Below, one piece after another: positions 8,191 to 16,006 of a stretch of 64,000 nt of DNA (its first letter is position 1; each line of letters begins with the position of its first letter). The stretch comes from JAFAZJ01 sp050183765 (GTDB lineage: Bacteria > Pseudomonadota > Alphaproteobacteria > Reyranellales > Reyranellaceae): the NCBI GenBank assembly GCA_050183765.1, contig JBFXAZ010000016.1:1-64000 (forward strand). Reading direction: 5' to 3'. The position numbers and the translations under genes are program-made. The notes under the pieces were generated by a model that was given only the letters and a program-made list of their open reading frames with translations, ran no database searches and had not been told where the DNA came from.

Positions 8191-9084
8191 ATGCAGCCGA
8201 CGACGGTACCAGACGCTACCGACGTGGCGCCGCCAAGTAAACCGCGGCCCGGTCTGTATGTCGTCGGCACCCCGATCGGCAATGCCCGCGACATCACCCT
8301 GCGCGCGCTCGACACGCTGCGCGGCGCCGATCTCATCGCCTGCGAGGACACGCGCGTCTCGCGCCCGTTTCTCGCCGGCTTCGGTATCGCCGCCCCGCTG
8401 CTCGCCTGCCACGATCACAACGAGGCCGCGGCGGCGCGCAGCATCATTGCCGCGCTGGAAGACGGCAAGGTCGTGGCGCTGATCTCCGATGCCGGCATGC
8501 CGCTGGTCTCCGATCCCGGCCACCGTGTCGTGACCGCTGTGATCGACGCCGGCCAGCCCGTCACCGTGGTGCCCGGTCCGTCGGCGCCGCTGGCCGCGCT
8601 GGCCTTGTCCGGCCTGCCCAGTGACCAATTCATGTTCGCCGGCTTCCTGCCGGCCAGGGCGACGGAGCGCCGCCGCGCGATCGCGTCCCTGGCCGGGATC
8701 GACGCGACGTTGCTGCTGTTCGAGGCGCCGCACCGCCTTGTCGAGTCGCTCGAGGACCTCGCGAGCCTGCTCGGTGCCCGCCCGGCGGCGGTGACGCGCG
8801 AGCTCACCAAGCGCTTCGAGGAAGTCCGTCGCGCGCCGCTCGACCAGCTCGCCGCGTACTACCGCGCCGAGGGCCCGCCACGCGGCGAGATCGTGATCGT
8901 GGTCGGCCCGCCCGATGCCGATGCGGTCGCCGTCAGCAGCGAGGACATCGATGCCGCGCTGCGCACGGCGATGGCGGGTGGCAGCGTCAAGGAAGCGGCG
9001 GCGGAGGTGGCGGCGCGTTTCGGCCGGCCGCGCCGCGAGGTCTATGCACGTGCGCTGGAGCTGAAACGCACGGAGGCGGGATGA
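8191..9084 (+). CDS. rsmI: 16S rRNA (cytidine(1402)-2'-O)-methyltransferase RsmI
   Basis: The product is 297 residues, normal length. The tetrapyrrole-methylase fold is marked by LYVVGTPIGN (about residues 22-31), DLIACEDTRVSR, VALISDAGMPLVSDPG and VVPGPSAPLAALALSGLP. It 2'-O-methylates C1402 of 16S rRNA at the P site, with SAM as donor. The ATG at 8191 has an AAGG ribosome site. The first 20 residues are not conserved, so a later start cannot be excluded. The yraN gene follows after a large hairpin. Confidence 0.95.
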   Translation: MQPTTVPDATDVAPPSKPRPGLYVVGTPIGNARDITLRALDTLRGADLIACEDTRVSRPFLAGFGIAAPLLACHDHNEAAAARSIIAALEDGKVVALISDAGMPLVSDPGHRVVTAVIDAGQPVTVVPGPSAPLAALALSGLPSDQFMFAGFLPARATERRRAIASLAGIDATLLLFEAPHRLVESLEDLASLLGARPAAVTRELTKRFEEVRRAPLDQLAAYYRAEGPPRGEIVIVVGPPDADAVAVSSEDIDAALRTAMAGGSVKEAAAEVAARFGRPRREVYARALELKRTEAG

Positions 9085-9094
9085 CGAGCCGTTT

Positions 9095-9162
9095 GGGCCG
9101 CGCCGCTCCAGCGGCGTTCTTTCGTCCGCTCCTTCGAGAGCGCCGTTGGAGCGGCGCGGCCC
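9095..9162. repeat. large inverted repeat between rsmI and yraN
   Basis: Two 22-nt arms, 9095-9116 (starting GGGCCGCGCCGC) and 9141-9162 (ending GCGGCGCGGCCC), are complementary except for one C/T difference that still allows a G-U pair. A 24-nt loop (9117-9140) separates them. The right arm ends five bases before the yraN start codon, so a formed stem would bury its ribosome site. It has no U-tract, so it does not look like a simple terminator. It resembles a REP-type palindrome. Confidence 0.8.
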
Positions 9163-9166
9163 GAAG

Positions 9167-9544
9167 ATGACCGCAGGCGACCATCGCCGCATCGCCGCCG
9201 ACCGCTTCGGCCGCTGGGCCGAGATGCGCTGCGTCTGGCGCCTGCGGCTCACGGGCTATCGCGTGCTGGCGCGCCGCTTTCGTTCCCCGGTGGGGGAGAT
9301 CGACATCGTCGCGCGCCGCGGCGGCACCGTCGTCTTCGTCGAGGTGAAGGCGCGCGCCTCGCACGACTCGGCCGCCTTCGCCTTGACAGAGTCCCAGCTT
9401 CGGCGCATCGCTCGCGCGGCCGAGGCGTTTGCCGCGCGCCACCCCGCGCTGCTCGACTGCGCCTGGCGCTTCGATGCCATGCTGGTCACGCCGCGCGGCT
9501 GGCCCCGGCACATGATCGATATCTGGCGGCCGACGAACGGATGA
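9167..9544 (+). CDS. YraN family (UPF0102) putative endonuclease
   Basis: The product is 125 residues, the usual length. The restriction-enzyme-like core is visible as GEIDIVARRGGTVVFVEVKAR, with the acidic residues and the EVK triad expected of a PD-(D/E)xK nuclease. It starts GDHRRIAADRFGRWAE, typical of the family. Its biological role is not known. The ATG at 9167 was preferred to a TTG at 9146, which lies inside the hairpin arm. It is part of the conserved rsmI-yraN-gshB neighbourhood, and the SirB1 gene follows after 4 nt. Confidence 0.9.
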   Translation: MTAGDHRRIAADRFGRWAEMRCVWRLRLTGYRVLARRFRSPVGEIDIVARRGGTVVFVEVKARASHDSAAFALTESQLRRIARAAEAFAARHPALLDCAWRFDAMLVTPRGWPRHMIDIWRPTNG

Positions 9545-9548
9545 AGGA

Positions 9549-10403
9549 ATGAGGGAAGCCCGCACGCAGACGCTCGAACGCTTGCGCGCGTTGTGCGCCC
9601 AGGATCCTACTGTCGACATCGCCGAGGCGGCCCTGCTGCTGTCCGTGGCGCGTCAGCCGGCCCTCGATCTCGATCCCTATCGCCAGCATCTGGCGACGCT
9701 CGTGGCCGAAGTGGCCGATCTCGCGCGCCGCCGCCGCGCGCCGCTGGAGTCGCTGCGCCAGGTGCTCGCCGTCAGCTACGGCTATCGCGGCGATCGCGAA
9801 ACCTACGACGACCTGCAGAACGCCGACCTCGCGCGCGTGATCGACCGGCGCAAGGGACTGCCGGTGGCGTTGAGCGTGATCTGGATGCACGTCGCGCGCG
9901 CCCAGGGCTGGCGCGCCGCAGGCCTGTCCTTCCCCGGCCATTTCCTGCTGCGCATCGATGCCGGCGGCGGCGCCGAGATCGTCGACCCCTTCGACCAGGG
10001 CGCCGCGCGCACGCCGCCCGAGCTGCGCGCCCTGTTGAAATCGGCCGCCGGCCCCGACGCCGAGCTGACGCCCGACCACGTCGCCGAGGTCGACGATCGC
10101 GACGTGCTGTTGCGGCTGGAGAACAACAGCAAGGGCCGTCTGCTGCGCGCCGCCGACATCGCGGGCGCGCTGGGCGTGATGGAGCGCATGACCGCGATCG
10201 CACCGGAGCGCGCCGAGCTGTGGTACGAGATGGCCACCATCGCCGAGCGCGCCGAGAGTGTCGGCGCGGCGATCCGCTCCTACGAGCGCTTCCTCTCGCT
10301 CACCGAGACACCGCACGCCGATCCCGAACGCGCCGCCCTGCATGCGCGCGCGCGACGCCAGGCCAGCGATCACTTGCGGGAACTGCGGCGGCGCCTTAAC
10401 TGA
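9549..10403 (+). CDS. SirB1 family protein (transglutaminase-like core with TPR tail)
   Basis: The product is 284 residues. The SirB1/DUF1347 signature is clear: ESLRQVLAVSYGYRGDRETYDD, IDRRKGLPVALSVIWMHVARAQGW, FPGHFLLRIDAG. A C-terminal TPR-like helical part (ELWYEMATIAERAESVGAAIRSYERFL) follows. The classical catalytic cysteine of transglutaminases is not evident, so an enzymatic role is doubtful; the family function is unknown. The start is 4 nt after yraN, suggesting co-transcription. A short hairpin follows the stop. Confidence 0.88.
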   Translation: MREARTQTLERLRALCAQDPTVDIAEAALLLSVARQPALDLDPYRQHLATLVAEVADLARRRRAPLESLRQVLAVSYGYRGDRETYDDLQNADLARVIDRRKGLPVALSVIWMHVARAQGWRAAGLSFPGHFLLRIDAGGGAEIVDPFDQGAARTPPELRALLKSAAGPDAELTPDHVAEVDDRDVLLRLENNSKGRLLRAADIAGALGVMERMTAIAPERAELWYEMATIAERAESVGAAIRSYERFLSLTETPHADPERAALHARARRQASDHLRELRRRLN

Positions 10404-10411
10404 TTGGCCTT

Positions 10412-10431
10412 CTCCCCGCCACGGCGGGGAG
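10412..10431. repeat. short GC-rich hairpin before gshB
   Basis: The 8-nt arms CTCCCCGC (10412-10419) and GCGGGGAG (10424-10431) surround a 4-nt loop. The flanks (ccTTCTCCCC and atgaGGGGGAAG) look like the edge of the composite REP-type element better preserved at 48353-48462. It lies between the SirB1 stop and the gshB start, 22 nt before the latter. Confidence 0.5.
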
Positions 10432-10453
10432 AGCGTCATGAGGGGGAAGCGCA

Positions 10454-11401
10454 ATGGCTCTGCGTGTGGCGTTCCAGATGGATCACGTGTCGAGCGTCGA
10501 TATCGACGGCGATTCGACCTTCGTGCTGGCGCTGGAGGCGCAGAAGCGCGGCCATGTCGTCTATCACTACACACCGTCGGACCTGTTCTTTCTCGACGGC
10601 AAGGTCAAGGCGCGCGCGCAGACCATGTCGGTGCGCCGCGAGAAGGGCAACCATCACGAACTGGGGCCGCATGAGATCGTCGACCTGTCGACCTTCGACG
10701 TCGTCTGGCTGCGCCAGGATCCGCCGTTCGACATGGCCTACATCACCACCACGCATCTGCTGGAGCGCATCCATCCCGCGACGCTGGTCGTGAACGATCC
10801 GCGCGAGGTGCGCAACGCGCCGGAGAAGCTGTTCGTCACGACCTTCGAAGGCGTCATGCCGCCGACGCTGATCTCCAGCGACATGGCGCAGATCCGCGGC
10901 TTTCGCGAGCAGCACAAGGACATCATCATCAAGCCGCTCTACGGCAACGGCGGCGCCGGCGTCTTCCGCATCAAGCCCGGCGACGAGAACCTCGCCTCGC
11001 TCCTGGAGATGTTCACCAAGATGTCGCGCGAACCGCTGATCGCGCAGCGCTACCTGCCGGAGGTGCGCCAGGGCGACAAGCGCATCATCCTGATCGACGG
11101 CGAGGCGGTCGGCGTCATCAACCGCGTTCCGGCCGAGGGCGAGGCGCGCTCCAACATGCATGTCGGCGGCACCGCGACCAAGTCGACCATGACGGCGCGC
11201 GACAAGGCGATCTGCGACACCATCGGCCCGGCGCTGCGCGAGCGCGGCATGGTGTTCGTCGGCATCGACGTCATCGGCGATTACCTGACGGAAATCAACG
11301 TGACCTCGCCGACCGGCCTGCAGCAGATCAACCGCTTCGACGGGGTGTGCCTGGAGGCGCGGATCTGGGACGTCGTCGAGGCCCGGCGGCGGAGCGGCTG
11401 A
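10454..11401 (+). CDS. gshB: glutathione synthase
   Basis: The product is 315 residues, as in E. coli GshB. It ligates glycine to gamma-glutamylcysteine with ATP in the cytoplasm. Family motifs are present: FQMDHVSSVDIDGDSTF at the N-terminus, VWLRQDPPFDMAYITTTHLLE, and the ATP-grasp core IIIKPLYGNGGAGVFRI. The C-terminal VNVTSPTGLQQINRFDG part is also present, here read as EINVTSPTG. The start at 10454 follows a GAGGGGGAAG ribosome site. gshA is not in the window. Confidence 0.96.
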   Translation: MALRVAFQMDHVSSVDIDGDSTFVLALEAQKRGHVVYHYTPSDLFFLDGKVKARAQTMSVRREKGNHHELGPHEIVDLSTFDVVWLRQDPPFDMAYITTTHLLERIHPATLVVNDPREVRNAPEKLFVTTFEGVMPPTLISSDMAQIRGFREQHKDIIIKPLYGNGGAGVFRIKPGDENLASLLEMFTKMSREPLIAQRYLPEVRQGDKRIILIDGEAVGVINRVPAEGEARSNMHVGGTATKSTMTARDKAICDTIGPALRERGMVFVGIDVIGDYLTEINVTSPTGLQQINRFDGVCLEARIWDVVEARRRSG

Positions 11402-11479
11402 GACCACGGGCGCCTTGATCTCGCCCCGATCCCGGGCAAACTGAGCCCACCGAGACGGCGGCAAGCCGTCCGCAGGGGT

Positions 11480-12058
11480 ATGGGAATGATGAGCATGAGG
11501 AAATCGCGCCGACGCAGCGTGCTGGGCGCGCTCGTCGCGACGCTGGGTTTGGCCACGGGCGTGCGAGCCCAGGGCCTGTTCGACAAGCCGATCACCCACA
11601 ACGTGGCGCGCGGCGACGTCGATGCGGTGCGCCGCGACCTGCTGAAAGGTGTGAGCCCAAACCAGACCGACGAGCGGCAAACGCCGCTGCTGATCACCGC
11701 GGTGGCCAAGGGGCACCTCGCGATCGTCGAGCTGCTGCTGAAGACCGGCGCGGTCGTCGATGGCGTCGACGCCGACCAGCGCACGGCGTTGATGTGGGCC
11801 GCCGAACGCGACGACGTCGATGCCGTCCAGTTGCTGCTGGCGCGCAACCCACGGGTCAATCTGCAGGACCGCCAGGGCGTGACCGCCCTGATCGCCGCGT
11901 CGCGACGCGGCTCGTCCGAGATCGTGCGCGCGTTGCTGGCGCGCAAGGCCGATCCCAACATCGCCGATTTCACCGGGCGCACGGCGCTCAACTACGCGGT
12001 GCGCGACAACCGGCACGCCATCGCCAGCCTACTGCGCGCCGCCGGCGCCCGAAGCTGA
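11480..12058 (+). CDS. exported ankyrin-repeat protein
   Basis: The product is 192 residues. An Arg-rich signal sequence (MRKSRRRSVLGALVATLGLATGVRAQG) has a twin-arginine look, so Tat or Sec export to the periplasm is likely. Four to five ankyrin repeats follow, with the TPLxxAxxxGHxxIVxLLL consensus visible in QTPLLITAVAKGHLAIVELLL, RTALMWAAERDDVDAVQLLL and VTALIAASRRGSSEIVRALL. A role as a protein-binding scaffold is inferred. A small hairpin (GACGGC 11454-11459 / GCCGTC 11465-11470) precedes the ribosome site. In-frame ATGs at codons 3, 4 and 6 make the exact start uncertain. Confidence 0.82.
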   Translation: MGMMSMRKSRRRSVLGALVATLGLATGVRAQGLFDKPITHNVARGDVDAVRRDLLKGVSPNQTDERQTPLLITAVAKGHLAIVELLLKTGAVVDGVDADQRTALMWAAERDDVDAVQLLLARNPRVNLQDRQGVTALIAASRRGSSEIVRALLARKADPNIADFTGRTALNYAVRDNRHAIASLLRAAGARS

Positions 12059-12076
12059 AGCTATGCGAAGCTCGCG

Positions 12077-12433
12077 CTATTCGGCGGCGAGCGCGCCGGC
12101 CGAGTAGCTCAGCAGCACGGTGGCCGATTCGCGCGACTCGTTGCGCAGGTAGTGCTGCGCGCCGGCCGGGATCAGCGCGACATCGCCGAGCCACAGCTCG
12201 AGCGCCTTGCCGTCGATGACGCAGGTGATTTCGCCGGACAGCAGCACCGCGGTTTCGGTGGCCTCGGCATACCGCCGGCGCGGCGATTCTGAGCCCGGCC
12301 GCACCTGAATGCGCGCCACGCTGTGGCGTACGCCGGGCACCACGCGCTCACCCATCAACCACTCAATGAACCCCCAGCCCTCGTCGACCGGTTCGACAAC
12401 GAGGGGACCGGCGGGCGTCTTAATGATCGTCAT
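12077..12433 (-). CDS. small cupin domain protein
   Basis: The product is 118 residues with a single cupin barrel. Motif 1 is HSVARIQVRPGSESPRRRYAEATETAVLLSGE and motif 2 is GDVALIPAGAQHYLRN. Typical metal-binding His residues of motif 1 are only partly kept, so it may not be a metalloenzyme. The substrate is unknown. A perfect 7-nt inverted repeat (CTATGAG at 12449-12455, CTCATAG at 12466-12472) lies just upstream of the start, where an operator would be expected. It converges on the ankyrin gene. Confidence 0.8.
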   Translation of the reverse strand: MTIIKTPAGPLVVEPVDEGWGFIEWLMGERVVPGVRHSVARIQVRPGSESPRRRYAEATETAVLLSGEITCVIDGKALELWLGDVALIPAGAQHYLRNESRESATVLLSYSAGALAAE

Positions 12434-12448
12434 CGACTGACCCTCGGA

Positions 12449-12472
12449 CTATGAGGGCACTGTCTCTCATAG
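12449..12472 (-). promoter_or_regulatory. operator-like dyad upstream of the cupin gene
   Basis: The arms CTATGAG and CTCATAG are perfectly complementary with a 10-nt spacer. They sit 16-39 nt before the cupin start codon. The length and spacing fit binding by a dimeric repressor. No cognate regulator is adjacent. Confidence 0.35.
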
Positions 12473-12489
12473 GGCGCAGAGGGCAACGT

Positions 12490-12517
12490 CTGACGGGTAA
12501 CATAATGTTTCCGTCAG
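12490..12517 (-). terminator. imperfect hairpin after the SYLF gene
   Basis: The arms CTGACGG (12490-12496) and CCGTCAG (12511-12517) pair perfectly and continue into AACAT/ATGTT. On the minus strand the structure begins 3 nt after the SYLF stop codon. A U-rich run is missing, so it may be a weak terminator or a processing signal rather than a classical intrinsic terminator. Confidence 0.4.
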
Positions 12518-12520
12518 CTA

Positions 12521-13216
12521 TCAGACGCGCGCGAGGTACTGCCGCAACGCGTTGGCGCCCGGGTTGGTGTAGCGGCGATCGAGCAGGATGGCGCGCGGAG
12601 AAGCGCCCTGGCCATAGTACAGCGCGTTCCAGTCGGCGTCGGGCTCGACGTACGAGCCCTCCAGCGCGCCGCCCACGAACAGTCCCGATGCCGTCGAGAA
12701 CGACACGATGTCGGCGCCGACGGCCGAGGTCGTGGCCCCGGCGACACCGGCACCTTCGCGGGCGAAGGTCAGCCCCGCCTCGGCACCGAACTTGAACTTG
12801 TCGTTCATCAGGGCTTTCAGCCCCTTGTCGGTGAGAATGATCAGCAGGATCTCCTGCACCCGGCCGCCGACCTGCAGGCCGAAGCTGCCGGAGCCCAGCG
12901 AATAGAACGCCGGGCACGACCAGTCGGATCGGCCGTTGCGCGCCAGCATGACGGCACGCCCGCCGGCCCCGCCGATGATGAACGCGGCCTGCGCGAAGGC
13001 CGGCATGATCATCACCGCGCGCGCCTGCGCCATGTTCTTGCGCGCGTCGGGCGTCTCCTTGCCCTCGATGATCTTCTGTGCCGTCCGCAGTGAATCGTTG
13101 ACCAGCGCCTGGCGCTTGGCGTCGGCCAGCGCCGGCGATGCGGCGCCCATGCCCAGGAGCGCTGTGCTCCCGGCGATCACGCCGCGGCGAGAGAGGGAAT
13201 GGGTGCGGATCGTCAT
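12521..13216 (-). CDS. exported SYLF/YSC84-domain lipid-binding protein
   Basis: The product is 231 residues. The N-terminus (TIRTHSLSRRGVIAGSTALLGMG) is a twin-arginine-type signal ending ASPALA, so export is likely. The rest is a SYLF domain, recognised from MPAFAQAAFIIGGAGGRAVMLAR, PAFYSLGSGSFGLQVGGR and ADIVSFSTASGLFVGGALEGSYV. SYLF domains bind phosphoinositide-type or other lipids in eukaryotes; the bacterial role is unclear. The start at 13216 follows an AAAGGAG ribosome site. The longer frame to 13879 is antisense or out of frame with its neighbours and was rejected. Confidence 0.85.
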   Translation of the reverse strand: MTIRTHSLSRRGVIAGSTALLGMGAASPALADAKRQALVNDSLRTAQKIIEGKETPDARKNMAQARAVMIMPAFAQAAFIIGGAGGRAVMLARNGRSDWSCPAFYSLGSGSFGLQVGGRVQEILLIILTDKGLKALMNDKFKFGAEAGLTFAREGAGVAGATTSAVGADIVSFSTASGLFVGGALEGSYVEPDADWNALYYGQGASPRAILLDRRYTNPGANALRQYLARV

Positions 13217-13350
13217 GTCGCGCTCCTTTGGTTTGGCCACGCCGGCGCGGGGAACGCCTGTTCTTGCGGTGGCGAATGCACAATACCACCAATGGCAAGC
13301 CGAAACATGCCGAGGGCGCACGGCGGAATTGTGACGCCGGCCGGCGGCGT

Positions 13351-13836
13351 TCACCCGGTCGTCATGATTCGCCGCGCTTCCGAAACGAATCGCTCGACAC
13401 TCTCGCGATCGCCGCTGCCGTGAGGCACCAGCGCAACTCGCCGGCCATCGCGCAGCATCAGCACCGGGCGCCAGGACCAATCGTAGCCGGACTGGGCGTC
13501 GGGACGGATCGCCTCGACATCGTCGAAGCGCCAGGTGGTGCGCCGCCTGACGAGAGGCGCCCTCAGGGTCCACTCGACGATACGCGCCTTGCCGTCGACG
13601 CGGCAGACGGCGGTCGTCCGCGTCAGCATGCGCCACAGGCTGGCCAGCGCGACCAGCACCAGGAACGGCGTGAACAACACCATGATCAGATCGCCCCAGC
13701 CGCCGCCTGGATCGTAGAAGCGCAGGCAAAGCCAGGCGACGAGGCCGGCGGCCACCGCGGAGAAGCCGTTGAACAGGCGCTCCAGCAGTGGCCGGGCGAT
13801 CAGGGTTGTGGTGGTCTCGTCGGACTCGACGCGCAT
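13351..13836 (-). CDS. membrane protein of unknown function
   Basis: The product is 161 residues. Two hydrophobic helices (about residues 22-42 and 49-69) are followed by a soluble PH-like region with TTWRFDDVEAIRPDAQSG and RPVLMLRDGRRVALVPHG. The layout resembles short bacterial PH-domain or DUF2244-type inner-membrane proteins, but I do not assign a family. The stop codon of the upstream DMT gene lies inside its first codons (37-nt overlap, different frame). This suggests coupled translation. Confidence 0.7.
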   Translation of the reverse strand: MRVESDETTTTLIARPLLERLFNGFSAVAAGLVAWLCLRFYDPGGGWGDLIMVLFTPFLVLVALASLWRMLTRTTAVCRVDGKARIVEWTLRAPLVRRRTTWRFDDVEAIRPDAQSGYDWSWRPVLMLRDGRRVALVPHGSGDRESVERFVSEARRIMTTG

Positions 13837-14762
13837 CGGCGGCGAGTATAGCCAACCGCGGCGACAAGCAGGCGTCCATCGATCGCCGCCAGGCCCAGGC
13901 CGATCAGCGCCATGCCGGCGAGCTGGCGCGCCTCCAGGGTCTCATCGAGCACGAGCACGCCCATCAGGATCCCGCTGACCGGGATCAGGAACGTCACCAG
14001 CAGGACGTTGGTCGCGCCGGCCCTGGCGAGGATGCGGAAGTAGAGCACGTAGGCCAGCGCCGTGCTGAGCAGCGCCAGTCCGGCCAGCGCCAGCCAGGTG
14101 CGCAGGCCCGGCATCGGCAGGGTCCAGGGCATGTCGACCAACGACGCCACCGGCAGCAGCAGCAGCGCGGTGGCGCCGACCTGGCCTGCGGCCACCACCA
14201 CCGGCTTCACGCCCATACGCGCGAAGCGCCGCCCATAGAGGCCGGCAAAGGCGTAGCTGAGCGTCGCGGCGATCACCGCGAGCTGCGCCGCGACATCGCC
14301 ACCCAGTCCGGCCAGCGCAAGAGGGCCGATCATGACCGCGACGCCGGCGACGCCGACCAGCACGCCGGCCAGCTTGCGCCCGTTCATCTTTTCGTCGGCG
14401 GTGAGCGCATGCGCCACGACCACCGTCCACAGCGGCGTCGTGGCGTTGAGGATCGAGGCCAGCCCGCTGCCGATGCGCACCTGGCCCCACATGATCAGGC
14501 TGAACGGAATCAGGTTGTTGAGCAGACCCATGGCGAAGAACGCCAGCCAGACAGTGCGGCCGCGCGGCACAGCCTGGTGGGTGACGAGGACGGCGAGCCA
14601 CAGCGCCGGGGCCGCCAGCCCGACGCGCGCGAGCACGACGGTGAAGGGCGGCAGCTCGGCCAGTGCGATCTTGCCGAACAGGAACGAGCCGCCCCACAGC
14701 ACCGACAGCATCACCAGCAGCAGCCATTCGGCCGGTCCCATGGTCAGACGCGCGGATGTCAT
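13800..14762 (-). CDS. DMT superfamily (EamA) transporter
   Basis: The product is 320 residues with ten predicted hydrophobic segments in two EamA halves. Recognisable stretches are LLVMLSVLWGGSFLFGKIAL at the start, PLWTVVVAHAL at the end of the first half, and ALLSTALAYVLYFRILARAG in the second. These are inner-membrane exporters of metabolites with unpredictable substrates. The start at 14762 (MTSARLTMG) begins just before the first helix. An upstream extension to 15104 is antisense to cobU and was rejected. Its C-terminal tail overlaps the next gene by 37 nt. Confidence 0.88.
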   Translation of the reverse strand: MTSARLTMGPAEWLLLVMLSVLWGGSFLFGKIALAELPPFTVVLARVGLAAPALWLAVLVTHQAVPRGRTVWLAFFAMGLLNNLIPFSLIMWGQVRIGSGLASILNATTPLWTVVVAHALTADEKMNGRKLAGVLVGVAGVAVMIGPLALAGLGGDVAAQLAVIAATLSYAFAGLYGRRFARMGVKPVVVAAGQVGATALLLLPVASLVDMPWTLPMPGLRTWLALAGLALLSTALAYVLYFRILARAGATNVLLVTFLIPVSGILMGVLVLDETLEARQLAGMALIGLGLAAIDGRLLVAAVGYTRRRCASSPTRPPQP

Positions 14763-14808
14763 CGCCGCTCCTCTTGCGTGAGGCGGCGACGTGGCATGGC
14801 ACACGCCG

Positions 14809-14828
14809 GGCCCGCCATCCGGCGGGCC
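14809..14828 (-). terminator. GC-rich hairpin downstream of the cob genes
   Basis: The arms GGCCCGCC (14809-14816) and GGCGGGCC (14821-14828) with a 4-nt loop lie 12 nt after the cobU stop on the minus strand, before the DMT gene. No U-tract follows, so the terminator reading is tentative. Confidence 0.45.
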
Positions 14829-14839
14829 GCAGGGAATTG

Positions 14840-15352
14840 CTAGGCGCCTTTCAGCACGAGGGGCAGGCCGGCGGCCATGAACATCACGCGGTCGGCGCGG
14901 GCGGCGATCCGGCGGTTCAGGGTGCCCTGCGCGTCGCGGAAACGCCGGGCCAGCGCGTTGCCCGGCACGATGCCCAGCCCGACCTCGTTGGCGACGAGCA
15001 CCGTCTCGCCGCCACGTTCGTCGAGCGCGGCCAGCAGCGCGGCTGTCGCCGCCTCGACGTCGCGGTTGCGATGCATCAGGTTGCTCAGCCACAGGGTCAG
15101 GCAATCGACGAGGAGCGGTCGCGAATCGTGCGCGTGACGCCGCAGCACCGTCGCGAGATCGAGCGGTTCCTCGATCGTCGTCCAGCTCGCGCCGCGCTCG
15201 GCACGATGCGCCGCGATGCGCTCGGCCATCTCGGCATCGCCGGCCTCGGCGGTGGCGACAAAGACGCCGCCGCCCAGCAGCGCAAGGGCGTGACGGCTCT
15301 TGCCGGCGCGCGCGCCGCCCAGCACGAGCGTGACGCGCGTGCTGGGCGTCAT
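14840..15352 (-). CDS. cobU: adenosylcobinamide kinase / adenosylcobinamide-phosphate guanylyltransferase
   Basis: The product is 170 residues, normal for CobU/CobP. The P-loop GGARAGKS spans residues 12-19, and IAAHRAERGASWTTIEEP holds the guanylylated histidine region. LLVDCLTLWLSNLM and LVANEVGLGIVPGNALARRFRDAQGTLN are conserved. The enzyme phosphorylates adenosylcobinamide and then transfers GMP to it, supplying CobS. The start overlaps the stop of the phosphatase gene in an ATGA, so the minus-strand cob genes form one operon. Confidence 0.95.
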   Translation of the reverse strand: MTPSTRVTLVLGGARAGKSRHALALLGGGVFVATAEAGDAEMAERIAAHRAERGASWTTIEEPLDLATVLRRHAHDSRPLLVDCLTLWLSNLMHRNRDVEAATAALLAALDERGGETVLVANEVGLGIVPGNALARRFRDAQGTLNRRIAARADRVMFMAAGLPLVLKGA

Positions 15353-16002
15353 GCCGCGGCGACGGCGCGCGGCAGCAGGTTGGTGAAGACGATGCGCCAG
15401 GCGTGCGCCGGATCGGCCTGTTCGTAGTGCTCGATCAGGGTCAGCGAGACGTTCTCCGCCTCGAAGCGCACCGCGGCATCCGCGTCCAGATTCATCGCCA
15501 GGGCGAGCGCGGCGCGGATGGTGCCGCCATGGGTCACCGCCACGATGTCGCGGCCCTTGTGGCGTGTGTTGATCTCGCGGATCGCCGCGCCGGCGCGCCC
15601 CATCAGGTCGACGAAGCTCTCGCCGCCGGGCGGCCGGTTGGTCGGCGGTCCGAGCCAGAAGAGATGGTTGTCGCCGTGATTGGCGGCGATGTCGGCGTAG
15701 GTCAGTCCCTGCCACGCGCCGAAATGCTGCTCGTTGAAGCGCGGCTCGCGCTCCGGTTCGCGCCAATCGGCGCCGTGCGCGCGCAGCGTCTCGGCCGTCT
15801 TGATGGCGCGCAGCAGGCCGCTGGTCACCCACACGGCGCCGCGCGGCAGCAGGGCCGCCTGGTGGCGGAACAACGCATGGTCGCTGACGTCGCAATCCAT
15901 GTCGCTCTGGCCGTAGCAGCGACCTTCGGGATTGGGCACCACGGCGTGGCGGACCCACCACCAGCGCGTCACCGCCGCCTTGATGTTCGCCGCCGTCGCC
16001 AT
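15349..16002 (-). CDS. histidine phosphatase family protein, CobC-like
   Basis: The product is 217 residues. The phosphohistidine motif appears as WVRHAVVPN with Arg18-His19, and the second catalytic histidine is in IVAVTHGGTIRAAL. FNEQHFGAWQGLTYADIA is the usual acidic loop. In this setting, between cobS and cobU, it most likely removes the 5'-phosphate from alpha-ribazole phosphate or cobalamin phosphate (CobC role). Histidine phosphatases are promiscuous, so this is inference from context. Four-base overlap with cobU; 4 nt after cobS. Confidence 0.85.
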   Translation of the reverse strand: MATAANIKAAVTRWWWVRHAVVPNPEGRCYGQSDMDCDVSDHALFRHQAALLPRGAVWVTSGLLRAIKTAETLRAHGADWREPEREPRFNEQHFGAWQGLTYADIAANHGDNHLFWLGPPTNRPPGGESFVDLMGRAGAAIREINTRHKGRDIVAVTHGGTIRAALALAMNLDADAAVRFEAENVSLTLIEHYEQADPAHAWRIVFTNLLPRAVAAA

Positions 16003-16006
16003 ACGC

